A DNA stretch of 64,000 nucleotides from Medicago truncatula (GCF_003473485.1 NC_053047.1:7889001-7953000); one strand, 5' to 3'; counted from the stretch's first letter, positions 21,116 to 33,700 are shown. Notes: generated by a model not told the origin, from the letters alone. Numbers and translations are program-made.

Positions 21116-24024
21116 ATGGTTCCATGGAATTCATTTCCCTTACAAATAATCTATCAAATATTTGGTTGGTTAGCTTTTCTTTCATGGTCTCTTGCTGGCT
21201 ACCCTCAACTCATCTCAAATTTTCGTAGAAAAAGGTTAGTTAAATTTTTTTTTTTACATAATTTTTTTCATCTTTTCTTCTTCATGTTTTTACTAATTTT
21301 TATTTTTTCATTATTTTTCTTATGACTTTTTTCAGTGTGGTGGGGTTAAGCTTAGATTATACAATCTTGAACTTTACTAAACATTGGTCGTATCTCATAT
21401 ACAACGCTTCCCTCTTCTTTAGTCCAGTTATTCAGAAACAGTACTTTGAGAAATATGGTTATGGACAGGTATGTATATTCTTTTTTATATTCTGATTTTC
21501 AATTTTATGCAACAATGGAAAAAAGTATGATCATATTTGTGATGAAACTTGTGTATGTATTCAAGATTTTCAATAGTGGTCGCGATAACGGTTGCAGCCG
21601 CAATATATGATATTGTGGAAAACCGTGATCAAATACGGTTTACTAGCCTCAATCGCGGCTGCGTTGTGACTTCAGCAATCACAAAATTCATTAAGTTTCG
21701 GTATAAGATGCATACCTTTATTTGCAACACACTCTTTAAGACTCTTCTTAGCATACTATTTGGACGGTTGAAATTCAAATGGGTCCCATTAAAATATGAC
21801 TAAAATGTGAGTGTTTAGAAGAGTGTATTGCTGATACTCGTCGATAATAAAGGAATCAAAAAGATAGTTAATTTTTCTTATCAATAAAGGATGGTTATTG
21901 TTTTTGGTGAAATGAAGGATGCTCAACTATCTTTTGTTAATTGTAGATGATACCTGTGGCTGCTAATGATGTTGCTTTCTCCACTCATGCAGTTATAATC
22001 AATCTGATTGTAATATCTCAATTTGCAATCTATGGAGTAAGTACATATAATCAACTTGTTGAGTTCTTGATAATTCAAAGATGGTATTTGTTTTCATGTT
22101 TGAGTACACTTTGCTTCAGACCAAACGTCTGTTTTGAGGCGCGTTCAAACATGAAAGCAAAAACACTGAGAATCTGTTTGATTTCATACTTTTTAGATTG
22201 TTTATTCTACAAATTGATTTAAAAAAAAACCTCGATGATTTCAAAATTGTCATTGCGTAATTTTTTAAACTTTTCTTGTTTAACCGATTTTAAATCCTAA
22301 CATAAAATCTGCTTTTTTTTAACTAATATATCGTGAATACAACGTGCTAATTTTGTAATTAAAAGTGAAACTGAGAATAAAAATAGAAAATGTTTTCTCA
22401 AACCAAACAAGTCCTAATAATAGTAAATAAGTTGCTGATTTTTCTAAATTGCTTATGCAGCAAGGAACTCAGAAGTTATCCAAATATGTGATTGCAATAG
22501 TTGCTGTTGTATGGTTAAGTGCTGCTGTTTGTTTTTTCATAGCATTACCAACCCAATCTTGGCTTTGGCTAATCTCCATTTTCAAGCAAGTTTCTTTCTC
22601 ATTTAAAAGTTTGAACATTCAATTCATATACTTCAATTTTTCATCTCATATGTATGTAGTTAAGATTTTGTCTTTGTTTATGAATCATATTGCGTGATAA
22701 TATCAACTTATTTTGTATCCTGTTGGAATGAAAAATGTTAAAAATTTGTAATAATGTCGATTAAAAAGCTAGACCTAGAGATAGAAAATATGATTGATCC
22801 AATTACGAAGAATTTTAGTTATACGAACGTAGGGAAACTGAAGACTTGAAGGACAACCTAATGTTTTTTTTTTTATTGAATCTCGATGCATGCCTACAAA
22901 AAACTATGAACAATCTTTGATATATAAAACCTTAAAACTACCGTTGATTCATAAGAGTAAGAAACGAAAAAGTTGGAGTTATTCGGAAAAAAGTCGTAAA
23001 TGTGAGTCTCTTTTGTGATCTTTCAATGTTGACATGATCCTTAATTTTTCCTTTTATTTCATCAATTTGTAACAATTCTCTTATTTTGATATAATTGTTA
23101 TTATTGTAGCTTTGTTTTGTATGATTATTAGATTTTCATCTAATAATTTGTTGAAATTAATTATATTGCAGCTCAATTCAAGTCTGTATGACCCTCATCA
23201 AATATTGTCCCCAGGTTCTAATGTCTTACCTTATATGTTCATCTTCAAATTTTAATAAGCTACTATTAGTTTTCAGGCTAGTCCATGCTTAAAATTCATG
23301 TTGTGATTCTTAACTCACCAACCGAGCTACCTATCTCAGACAATAGAATCACTAGTTTTACATCGGTGTCTAATTTACACGGTCGATGAATCTCATTAAT
23401 TTCATTTTTTAAAGGTTTGAAATGTATTAACTTAATTAATCCCCTAATAATTTGTTGCTAAGTTATGGCTATTTTTGTTATGAAATATAGGCATTCATGA
23501 ATTTCTTGAGAAAGAGCACAGATGGATTTAGCATTGGCAATGTTCTCCTTGATTTTTCAGGAGGGATATTTAATTATTCACAAATGGTTGTACAATCCAT
23601 AGATCAAGGTTTGTGATTTTTACTGGCAAGTAAAATTAAATTAGACCATGCAATCAAATTATTTGACTAATAGTGTTGGTAGTTATGACTTATGAATTTC
23701 AACTTTTTTTATATTTAGATTCATTGGTGAATTTCTATGGAAACATAGGTAAAGTAATGATATCTTTGGTATGTAATCTTTTCTTTTACTCCACATCTTA
23801 GATGAAAAAAACATATTATTATTATTAAATTCCAAATGGTAATTAATTTTAATTTTTAATCACAATTGCAGGTAACTATATTCTATGATTCAATTTTAAT
23901 GTTTCAACATTATATACTATATTCTCACAAGAAAGTGTCAATTACTTCTGAAAATTCTGAAGAAATCCAGAAACCACTAATGTACTCAAGTTCATCAGAT
24001 CAACAAATCCATGATTCAGTGTGA
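21116..24024 (+). CDS. Cystinosin homologue, tandem copy C
   Basis: Eight exons: 21116-21234, 21336-21468, 21947-22036, 22461-22585, 23172-23214, 23491-23608, 23719-23768 and 23872-24024, giving 276 residues. Phases are identical to copies A and B. Intron 4 has a GC donor (ttcaa|gcaagt), the rare GC-AG class; only this donor preserves the SIFN/SIQV join. PQ loops are LAGYPQ and [30 protein letters not shown] and [13 protein letters not shown]... ([11 protein letters not shown]) show the carrier core; the last TM has Tyr-Asp in place of Phe-Asp, with the aspartate kept. Introns are the shortest of the three copies. The start [15 protein letters not shown] is the closest of the three to the recalled Arabidopsis cystinosin N-terminus (MASWNSFPLEITYEV). 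Confidence 0.95.
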
Positions 24025-25600
24025 ATTTTATCATCCTCTACCAGAAGTTGGAGGTTCTTAAAGCATGTAGTGTACAAAACCAAAATGAATCAATATACCT
24101 TGTGTAATTAATGCTTGTCTGAATATTTTTAACAAATAAAATCATCTTGTATATATCATTTTAATAGTTTTTATTCTAGTTTAAGTTGTTTTATTCAAGA
24201 TGTTAAACAATCATTTTAGTTATCTAAAATAAATATTTGACTGTCCTAGTAAGCTTACTCAGTTAGCAAGGACAATGCTCATATATACAAGGTCCAGAGT
24301 TCAAACCCCGAATCAAACTCATATTCCTTTTTAAGGAGAGTCTTGTTATCGATAAATTGTTATGCCAACCCCTTCATGTTAGAATTGGATCATATTCATA
24401 GACAAGAACAAGTACAAGTACAACACATCAACATTTGTTAAGTCGTGGAAATAAGTTAAATTGTCAAAATGAGTCTACGAACTTGCATATATCGTATGTT
24501 ATTTCAAATTTATTGATTAGTTAAGATATACAAGAGATTTTTTTTTATTTATTTTTTTTATAAAAAGAACCTAAGTTAACTAAAAAAACAGACTTCAGAT
24601 CATTCAAAATGTTTCTTAAATTTAACAAATAATTTATTTAAATAATTTTAATTTTTTGATATTATTATAATATTAAAATTTGAACAATGATTTAAAATTA
24701 TCATATGTTATTAACTTTTTCATTTAATCAAATTAGAAATAAGTTTATAAACTTGGTACATTTATATATTTTAACTCCCAATAAACACTTAGGGAGTATT
24801 TGTTGAGTTTAACAATGTATTTATAATTTTAATATAAGTAAATACTCTCTCCGTCCTCGATTAAATGAATCATTTGCTCATTTCACATGTAATAAGAAAA
24901 ATGTATAAGTGAAAGAGATAGAAAAATAGTTTAAAATGTTTTTGTTAAGTATTGATGCATTCACCATTATTATAAATGTAAAGTAGAAGATATTGAATTG
25001 AGAATGATAAAAGTAGTATTAATTAGAGTTGTAAATATATAAAAAAAAATTAATACTGTATTGAAAAATAAAATGAATTAATTATTTTAAGACAATATTT
25101 TTTTTTACAAAAGACTCACTTGTCATCAGAAAAGTTAGTATTACACTGACATATGAATTTGAGTCTAGTAGTAGAAGAAATTAGACTCACCCACTTAGTA
25201 TTTGATATATTTCGAATATGAAGATATGAATATGATTAATGAATTTACCTTTCATTACAAAAATTATGAGATTTTTTTTAGAAACATCTTCTTTTCAACA
25301 AGTAAATTACAATTTTTACACTTAAAAACCATGACATATGTATCAAACTTTTTTTTTCTTTGGTAGATTATATATGGAAGATTAATCTTGATCATGCAGC
25401 AACATTGAAACTTTTAAAGAGAATTTACCGTCCATTTAGATTCCACAAAATTCAAAGATTAATCTTCACAGTTACGTGTAAGGATGATACTCAATTGATG
25501 TTAAAAGACTTGATCTGACCCAACTCTATCCCGAGTTGAAATCATCTAAACTTTTTTTAAATTTTTTTTTATGACATCATTCACCTAAAATCTCTGTCTC
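24025..25600. other. Intergenic region between cystinosin C and the FRS gene
   Basis: AT-rich with no gene. It contains a SINE-like fragment at 24250-24312 and, at about 24843-25130, one recognisable Stowaway-like end (actctctccgtcctc) whose partner end is too eroded to call. Confidence 0.5.
24250..24312 (+). repeat. tRNA-related SINE-like fragment
   Basis: A-box-like gcttactcagttagcaagg and B-box-like gagttcaaaccccgaa are about 35 bases apart. Same family layout as 16070-16140 and 56709-56790. Confidence 0.4.
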
Positions 25601-25999
25601 TCTCTTCCAATTCCAAATATCACAAACCAAACAGTTCCAAATATCAGAAATTCTACGGTTCTTCCAATTCTTCTAACTTCTCAGGTTCCATTCTCACTCT
25701 CTTCCCTTTTCATTTTTCTCAATTCACTTCATCTGATCATCATCAACACTTAATTATCATTCATTTAGTCACACTTAATTTGTTTTTCCTTTTCAGCTAT
25801 ACTATTCTGTAATCTTCTTGTTAATTTTTCATCATAATATTGAAATTATGTGTAAATTTTCTGCTTAATTAAATGGCATTAGAAAACCCTAACCCTATAA
25901 TCTAGTTCACATTTTTAAGAGACCTAAGTGGTTTTTTGTGTATATCTCCGTATGCAAGTGTAGAGACTAATCCATCGAGCTCGTTAGGACCCTAACGAG

Positions 26000-26168
26000 C
26001 TATGAAGCATGAACACGGACACCAGACACGACACGACACTGACACGCTGATACATCAAATAATTTGTGAAAATCACAAAATTGAGTGTAATTATATGTGT
26101 CAGTGTCGGACACGACACGTACCCGATACCAGGACACGCCTGCCCTGAGAAGTGTCCGTGTTTCATAG
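26000..26168. mobile_element. Palindromic (foldback) element, family 'CTATGAAGCAYG', copy 2
   Basis: Ends ctatgaagcatgaacacgg and ccgtgtttcatag; inner arms cacgacacgacactgacac and gtgtcagtgtcggacacgac. The left end touches a 24-base near-palindrome (25978-26001, agctcgttagg / cctaacgagct). It lies in the inferred leader intron of the FRS gene. Confidence 0.75.
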
Positions 26169-26460
26169 GTAATGAGTGACAAATCTCTCTCTCAATAGAT
26201 TTGACAGTGCATTCTCAAGGCTGAAATTGAACCCAAAATATCTGATAAAGTTGGAAGAGATCATTTACAATCTCATTCAAGTGTTGTTTGGTGACCTACC
26301 TATTGTTTATGAGAACTTCACTTTTTCAATCTTTAGGATTTTTGTCAAAAATGTTTTTTCTTTAGTATTGGCAAATTTTAGTAATTGCCCAAGTGGTTAA
26401 TGAGCCCCGGTTAAGTACACATTGTTTGAGAGAATCGGAGTTCGAAAGAAGCGAGTAGGA

Positions 26461-26568
26461 AAAAAATGAAATGCAGTGGACCTTAATCAATCACCAAAAG
26501 ATTATAAAGTAATAAAGAAGTAGCCGATATTGTGGTGATTGATTAAGGTCCGCTGCATTTCTTTTTTG
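26461..26568. repeat. Hairpin with 29-base near-perfect stem
   Basis: Arms 26468-26496 (gaaatgcagtggaccttaat..., ending caatcacca) and 26533-26561 are reverse complements with a single mismatch. The spacer is 36 bases, and A-rich and T-rich flanks extend the pairing. It could be a tiny foldback transposon or a transcribed hairpin. Confidence 0.75.
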
Positions 26569-27424
26569 AAACTATTAGCTGCATTCAATGTTTAGATTGT
26601 GACCACATTGTGATTCTTAATATGGTGCAAAATCGCTGTGGCCACAATGCAGTTGCTGGGATATAAAAAACCCCGATACTTCGGCTTCCACAATCTTTGT
26701 CGCGTTGAGATCGGAAAATCATAGAAGATTTTGTGGCCACAATTGTGGTTGCAGAGATAGACAAAACTTTGATGCTGCAGCCACAATTGTTGTCGACATT
26801 TTTAAAGCCTTGGCTGCATTTGTTCAGTCACAACAACCGTAACTGCAATTTTTGAAATGAACTTGTTGAATTTTGGCAGCAGTCACAGCACTACTACTAT
26901 ATAATGTGTAATGGTCCAGTTTCTATTAGCTTCTATTTATGGGACTTTCTCAATTGAAATAAGTTTATAGTTCTTCTTAAATCTCAATTAAAATACACGT
27001 ATATATGTTTATGGAGAGTTGAAGAATAAGTTTTAGAGCGGTGTTTATGGACATGCCTGTTCAATTGCTGTGCAAATAACACGTCAAAAGTTACAAGTCA
27101 TAACTATAACACAAACTGTTTTTCCTGTTTTCTATTATTATCCATTTTGATACAATTTACATTATTTCTCTCATTCGTATTCTGCAATAGAGATATAGTG
27201 TGTGCTTCTTTTTTATAAAATTAGCCATCATTGTATTTTGATCAAATCCTTTAAGCATTGTATTTATCGCCAAATGTCTTCTGTCACCATTGTATTTTGC
27301 CCTCTAACTTGTTTTCCTTTTCGTGTATTTAGATCACAAGTCCACGGAGTATACCGAACCTGATATAACAAGGCAGTCCTAGGAAAATTATGCAAAAAAT
27401 GAATGTCTAATATCACTTCGGATA

Positions 27425-29734
27425 GTGATTGATATGGGGCAGGAGAATCAGAGCCCCAAGGATTCCTGTGCTGCAGACAGTAAAGTGATCGTTGGCAATG
27501 AGACTGATTGTACAAGTGCAAATGCTCATCCTGTTAGCCTTACTCAGATGGAAACCAATGATGAATGTCAGACCTCAAATACTTCCAATGAAGATCAATT
27601 GCATATTGACGTTGGCAGAGGACCGCTGTGTCAAAACCCTGATGCTACCTCTATATCAGTGACTGTTACTGATGTAAAAAATGAGGAGGAAATATATGTT
27701 GCACCAAATATTGGCATGGAGTTCGAATCGGAAGACCATGCTTACAAGTGTTATAACAAGTATGCTATTCTGAAAGGTTTCAGCATAAGAAAGGATTTCA
27801 TCAACAAAAGTAGGATAGATGGTTCAGTGATGTCCAGAAGATTCACCTGCCATAGACAAGGTTTTCGTCCTAACAAAGGCTATACAAATCCAAAGAAATT
27901 TCAACAGGAAACAAGAACCGGTTGCTTGGCACATTTGACTATTTGTCGTCAGCCAAATGGCAAGTTTCGTGTCACTAGTTTTGAAACTGAGCACAATCAC
28001 GAGTTTATAACACCGTGTAATGCTCATATGCTGCCATCACAGAAAAAAATGAATTTCGCTCAAGCTCTTGAAGTGAACATAACCGAGTCCACGTTGGATG
28101 GAGTACCAAAACTGGGAATGGGATTTGATTCCGAGGAGCATGCATATGAATTTTATAATACGTATGCTGCACAAGTAGGTTTCAGTGTGAGAAAAGATTA
28201 TGTAAATAGGAGTAAAGTTGATGGTGCTGTAGCATCAAGAAGATTTACTTGCTTCAGGGAAGGTTTTCGGCAGAAAGAGAAACGAGATACAGATGTAAAG
28301 AGACCTCGGAAGGATACTAGAATTGGATGTTTAGCACAGCTGATTATTTCTCGTCAGCCTGATGGCAGGTATCATGTATCTAATTTTGAAGAAAAACACA
28401 ATCATGAGCTTGTGGCTGCGAGTAGAGTTCATATGTTACGATCGCAGAAGAGATTAGCTGCAACTCAAGCTGAAGACAACATTGTTGATGAAGGTTTTCA
28501 TGATCTGGATTACGACCTTGTGAATTATGAATATCAACTACCTTTCAAACGCACAAGAGAAATACAAGAGGAAGAAGTCGAAAAGATTAGGCACTACTTT
28601 CAAAGCAAGAAATCAAAGGATCCTTCTTTCTTTTATGCTTTTCAGCATGACGCCGAGAATCAAATAGCTAACATATTTTGGGCTGACGCAAAGATGAAAG
28701 CAGACTACAGTGATTTCGATGATGTTGTTTGTTTTGATACGAGTTATAAATTTTATAAAGACTCCCGGCCGTTCGCTCCATTTCTTGGTATAAATAATCA
28801 CAGGCAAGTGCTTATTTTTGGAGCTGCACTTCTATACAATGAATCTGTGGAATCTTTTAAATGGCTGTTTCATGTTTTCATGGAGGCTATGTCTGGAACG
28901 AAGCCAAAGACAATCCTAAGAGATCAAGATGCAATAGTAGCTGAAGCTGTTAACTCCATACTACCTCAAACAAATCAACGAGTTTGTGTATGGCATGTCT
29001 ACCAAGATGCCCTCAAGCAACTGAGTCATATGTTAGTTGAATCCGATTCTTTTGTAAATGATTTGAGCAGCTGCTTTTTTAATCATGAGGAAGAAGAGGA
29101 TTTTGTTAATGCCTGGACTACTCTCATGGACATGTATAATCTGTGGGAAAATGAATGGTTGCGTCAAATATACGAAACCAGAGACCAATGGGCCATAGCA
29201 TACGAAAGACATATTTTTTGTGCCGACATAGCAAGCTTACTTGTGCAAGAAAATCTTACTGGCAACTTGAAAAAGCACCTAAAGAACGACTCAGGTGTTC
29301 TTCCATTTCTCAAGCATCTCGGGAAGATGGTGACTGATTGGCACTACAAGGAATTAGAAGCTAATTATGACGCAAGCCGACATATGCCAGCACTAATGGG
29401 TGATATCATTACGCTAAAGCATGCAAGAGATCCATACACACCAAAGATATTTGAGTTATTCCAGAAAGAATATGAAGCATGTCTAAATCTAGTGCTGGAG
29501 CATTGCAGTGAGAGTGGATTGTTGTATAATTATAAAGTTAGCGTATATGAACAAGTCCGAGAGTATACAGTTACTTTCAATTCATCGAATGAGACAATCA
29601 GTTGCAGCTGTAAGAAATTTGAGTGTGTCGGAGTCTTGTGCTGCCATGCATTAAAAGTTCTTGATTATAGAAACATAAGGATAGTTCCATCCAAGTACAT
29701 CTTAAAGAGATGGACTAAAGATGCTAGAGTTTGA
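27425..29734 (+). CDS. FAR1-related sequence (FRS) protein, domesticated MULE transposase
   Basis: Single-exon CDS of 769 residues; a second ATG at 27434 (MGQENQ) is also possible. Order: acidic N-terminus; FAR1 zinc-binding domain 1 at about 98-194 (GMEFESEDHAYKCYNKYA...TEHNHEF); FAR1 domain 2 at about 230-328 (GMGFDSEEHAYEFYNTYA...EKHNHEL); MULE transposase-like core at about 430-540 (CFDTSYKFY with D438, LRDQD at 498-502, RVCVWHVYQD); SWIM zinc finger with C727, C729, C739 and H741. FHY3/FAR1 relatives are nuclear DNA-binding regulators derived from Mutator-like transposases, best known in light and clock signalling. The specific target of this member cannot be told. Two FAR1 domains in tandem are less usual than one. 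It lies convergent to the TPX2-family gene, with a probable leader intron upstream. Confidence 0.93.
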   Translation: MIDMGQENQSPKDSCAADSKVIVGNETDCTSANAHPVSLTQMETNDECQTSNTSNEDQLHIDVGRGPLCQNPDATSISVTVTDVKNEEEIYVAPNIGMEFESEDHAYKCYNKYAILKGFSIRKDFINKSRIDGSVMSRRFTCHRQGFRPNKGYTNPKKFQQETRTGCLAHLTICRQPNGKFRVTSFETEHNHEFITPCNAHMLPSQKKMNFAQALEVNITESTLDGVPKLGMGFDSEEHAYEFYNTYAAQVGFSVRKDYVNRSKVDGAVASRRFTCFREGFRQKEKRDTDVKRPRKDTRIGCLAQLIISRQPDGRYHVSNFEEKHNHELVAASRVHMLRSQKRLAATQAEDNIVDEGFHDLDYDLVNYEYQLPFKRTREIQEEEVEKIRHYFQSKKSKDPSFFYAFQHDAENQIANIFWADAKMKADYSDFDDVVCFDTSYKFYKDSRPFAPFLGINNHRQVLIFGAALLYNESVESFKWLFHVFMEAMSGTKPKTILRDQDAIVAEAVNSILPQTNQRVCVWHVYQDALKQLSHMLVESDSFVNDLSSCFFNHEEEEDFVNAWTTLMDMYNLWENEWLRQIYETRDQWAIAYERHIFCADIASLLVQENLTGNLKKHLKNDSGVLPFLKHLGKMVTDWHYKELEANYDASRHMPALMGDIITLKHARDPYTPKIFELFQKEYEACLNLVLEHCSESGLLYNYKVSVYEQVREYTVTFNSSNETISCSCKKFECVGVLCCHALKVLDYRNIRIVPSKYILKRWTKDARV

Positions 29735-30709
29735 GCTTTCAGTTTTTAGAGCCAAATTTAAACATGTCATTTAGAAAGGTTTTTAATTATGCAAGGCTCA
29801 CATGGTTGTCATTTTTTGTGTTTCTTTTCAATCTCATTACTGATACAAGGGAGCATTTTGTTTGCTGAAAAACCTCAAGGTTGAGAGAAAAGGACAACCT
29901 ATGTATAATTTCATTTGAAATTTGTATATTACTAGTCTGTCTTAGCATTCATATATTTTGTGTTTGCATTTTTTGATGCATAGATTGCTTTGTCATTTTA
30001 TAGCCCCACAACATCTTTGTAATTGGAATTTATTGAAGCCTTTTCTTGTTATCTCTTTCCTGTTTTATTCTATGTGATACTACACTAATCTTAGAAAAGA
30101 AAGGTTTTTTGCTTCAATTTGAACTTTTTTCTATGCTAAAATTATCATGCACTTCACCCATCATAACACTCAAGACATGTCCAAATGACAGTAGAAATTA
30201 TCTTTTGGACATTTTAAACTACATGATGGGAATGTTATTTGAATATATTGAGGTACAAAATAAAGATATTGGTACCCAAACAATGAAGAAAAAAGAGAGG
30301 ACTAAACAATCATTTTGATCCCTTAAGTCTGAGACATTTTCACTTTAGTTCCTAAGTGTATCAAAATTATATAAATATCCCTAAGTGTGTCTTTGAGTAG
30401 TAATTTCACGGATCAAGTTGACTACTAGTAGACATATTTGATGACCAAACTATCTAACAAAAGACACATTTGAGGGCAAAATTCACTCAAGAAAGATACA
30501 TTTCAATATATTTTTATAATTTTTGATACATTCAAGAACTACTGCGACACTGCCACGCCAAAATGAATGCTTAGTCAGAAAAAGAGGGTGAAAATAGACA
30601 AAGGGTCAGAAAGCTGCCAAAGTTGCTATAACTTGGTGCCTAGTTAATGTGGTAGAGCTTCATTTCTGTGAAGCTACATTTACAAGATTTTATCCTCTCA
30701 ACATTGTTC
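29735..30709. other. Intergenic region between convergent genes
   Basis: Holds the 3' UTRs of the FRS gene (plus) and the WVD2-like gene (minus). AT-rich with no credible ORF and no recognised repeat. Confidence 0.5.
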
Positions 30710-33700
30710 TTATTTGTAATTTCTACCATTTTGGTTCCTATGCTGAATATTTGGTGATGTATTCTCGTGAGCCGTAATAATCTTCATTGAATTTGAAGTC
30801 AGAGGATGATGTGCCAAGATAGGACCATTCTTTGCAATGAAATTCTTGGTGCCATTGTTTTTCAGTGAAGGTCTGTTAAGAGGTAAAGAAGTTTTGCACT
30901 CTTTCATACTGAGAATTGGATGTCTTCCCTCATTAGATGATTCATAATGTGTCTGTATAACCTACAAAACAAACAGAAGATGAACATTTACCAAATTTTT
31001 ACTATTATGGACACAACACTGACATGTCGACACCACCAATACTTTGAAAATAAAAACTATATAATCGAAAATAACTGAATGTGTCGGTGTCATGTAAGTG
31101 GCCGACACTGACACGTGTTCAAAGTACATAGACATGGACTTAATGAAAATCTCCCCATTTACCAATTTGAAAAACAAGATTACCTTTCTTGTTTCAATAT
31201 TTGATGCTTTCCTTTCCTTGTAAAAATCAGGTAGTGGTCTAGCTTGGAAGCAAAAGCTTTGGCGCAGTTTTCTTCTAATCTCGCTACCTGTTTTCTCCTG
31301 CAAATAAGAGGATTATATATTATTATTGATTCTCACAATGAAATACTCTCCTATAAACTTGAGACTCGAAATATAATTAATATTGTTAATTTGTTTGTTA
31401 CCAACCTTGAGTTTTGTATGCAGCTGCTGTACTTTTTGTTCTTCATTAGCATTGAACTTTTCTTCCAGTTTCTAAAATTGATGAAAAACACAAGTACTTT
31501 AATGATCATATAAAGTAAACCTCGTAATCATTTGAATAGAAGAGAAACATAAGGGTTTTTGTTGTACCTTCTTTCTTCTTGCAGCCCTTTCTTCTGTCCT
31601 CAAGCTGAAAGGTGATGATATAATTGGTGATCTCATTTTGTTTCTGCGTAAAAATAGTATTTCAGAAACAGTGGTACAAATAGACCATTATTGACAAAGG
31701 AAGATGGATTTATTGTGTGTTTGAGCGATCATCTATCAAATGTTTTCGATGAAATTTATCTTTGCGAAATTGTTTTGCGAGTGAGTTTGAAGTAAAGTGA
31801 CTGTTTTTGGATTTAATCGACTTCAACACACGTTCACAGTGATATGTTTCAAACATCAGAAAACAACTTGTTGAGCTTTGAATTCGTGGTTTGAGTGCAA
31901 CGAACACTGTTCCAAAAAAGATATTAATGATACTGCTGAAACACATATATTTGTCCACTTGGTGGCTATATTCCAACCTTAATCTAATAAGTTTCGATTC
32001 TTTCCAATGGTTTGAATAAAAAAGGAATTAGACAACGAACTATTCAATATTGGATTCTGTCGAACACTCTGAAAATTTGATTGCTTGTGTGATCAAAGTT
32101 AAAACGACTTACTCTCCAGAGAGCAAGCGCCATTTAGGACCGGCTGTATGGTTGCGCGAGGCTGATGAATCAGTAGGTGTCTTGTTCCTGTGATTTTACA
32201 GAATTTATAAATACGATATCAGGATAAGAACGGCCAGAGAAAACTTGACACTGAAAGCAAACATAACTTTGTAGAAATCAGGTACCTTTTCTTTTCTGTC
32301 AATGGAGTCAATGATGAGTGCTTTTGCATCTCCTTAGAAGCCTAGAATTAGTAAATTTGACTCATTTTAGCATTTTTTACAGCAATTGCAACTTGGAAGA
32401 TCAGTCCAAAACTGAAGTTGGATTGACTATCAAATCAAGATTTAAATCATGAATCATAAGACCTATTTTTCGAATCGAATCTTACTATGAATCGTAAGAT
32501 ACATTATCAATAAAAATATGACATTTTAAGCTAATATATCATATACAAATCATTCAAGTCATAATCCAAATGACAAAAGAAAAATTGCTGCATATACAAA
32601 GTCGACCAAAAATGAATCATCATAGTGAACCAGGATTCATCAAAATGAATTGAGATTCATGTCCAAAATCCAAAATATTTTTAGACTTTAAATATTCATA
32701 CTGTTGAGTTTAGTTTTGTATCGAATCGAGATACTACTCAGATGTATCATAAGATATTAATAGTAAGGAATTAAAAAGACAAAGTAAAGAGGCTGAAATA
32801 CCATAGTTGGAGTTTTTAGAGGAGTCAAGCTATCCTTTGAAACCTTGGAAGAAGAAGCACCAACTCTTGTACTTTCAAATCTCCTCATCACTGATGCAGT
32901 CAATCTATTAAATTCTCTAATAGGTGTGAAATTAACTTTCTTTGGAGTTGGTCTCTTTATATCTGCATTGCTTAATGCAGAAGGCCTATTGTTGCTCATT
33001 GGAGTAGCAAAGTTATCTATTTTGGAAGAAATAGGAGCAGTAGATTTAACAGGTGTAGTAGTGGTGAACTTGGAGGTTCCATTATTAGATTTTATCAAGT
33101 TAAAGGAAGAAACTGGTGGTTTCTTCTTGCTGGTTGATGCCAAAACTTCTTGATCAATGCTAGAGACCTGCTGCAGTAAGTAGCAATATCTTAGTGATAA
33201 GGACATGACCTAAAAAAAAAGACTTAAACACAGTTTTGATCCATCTAATCATTCTTATTTACGATTTTTGTGCCCCTAAGAAAGTGACAAGTGAGATACT
33301 TATGTCATAAATTCAACTGCCAACCATGTAAGTAGATCTGGATTTGTTGTCGTTACAAATTACACGAATTCACACAGTCAACACAATCGGTGGACATATG
33401 GCCAATATTTCAAGTTCGGTATTTTAGAGTTTTTAAAAAAATATGTCTGCTTTCTGCATCGTCCAATCATGATCCAATGGTTACTATTGTGCTGACTGCA
33501 TGGAATTTGTGAATGCAGCAAAACTAAATCCACATGAGTATGTCGCTTAAAAGATCATAAAAAATCAACCTCAATGCATACACTTGGAAAAATGGCACAC
33601 ATTTCGACAATCGTGGCACCAAAATAGTGAATTTGAAAATGAAGGTACTAAAATCGAAATAAAACAAAATAGGGACTTCACACTCAAATGTGCCTCTAGA

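Larger units (their letters stand above)
25685..27332 (+). other. Probable 5' UTR intron of the FRS gene
   Basis: A CT-rich leader-like segment (about 25595-25684) ends in ttctcag|gttcca, and a good acceptor (cgtgtatttag) lies at 27332, 92 bases before the ORF. Together they suggest a leader intron of about 1.65 kb. It contains the palindromic element 26000-26168, a hairpin at 26461-26568, and a repeat rich in gtggccacaat words (about 26580-26900). No coding sequence. The splice sites are inferred without transcript data. Confidence 0.4.

Noticed and set aside
24843-25130. Another Stowaway MITE
   Set aside because: One end resembles Stowaway but no matching second end or TA duplication could be found.
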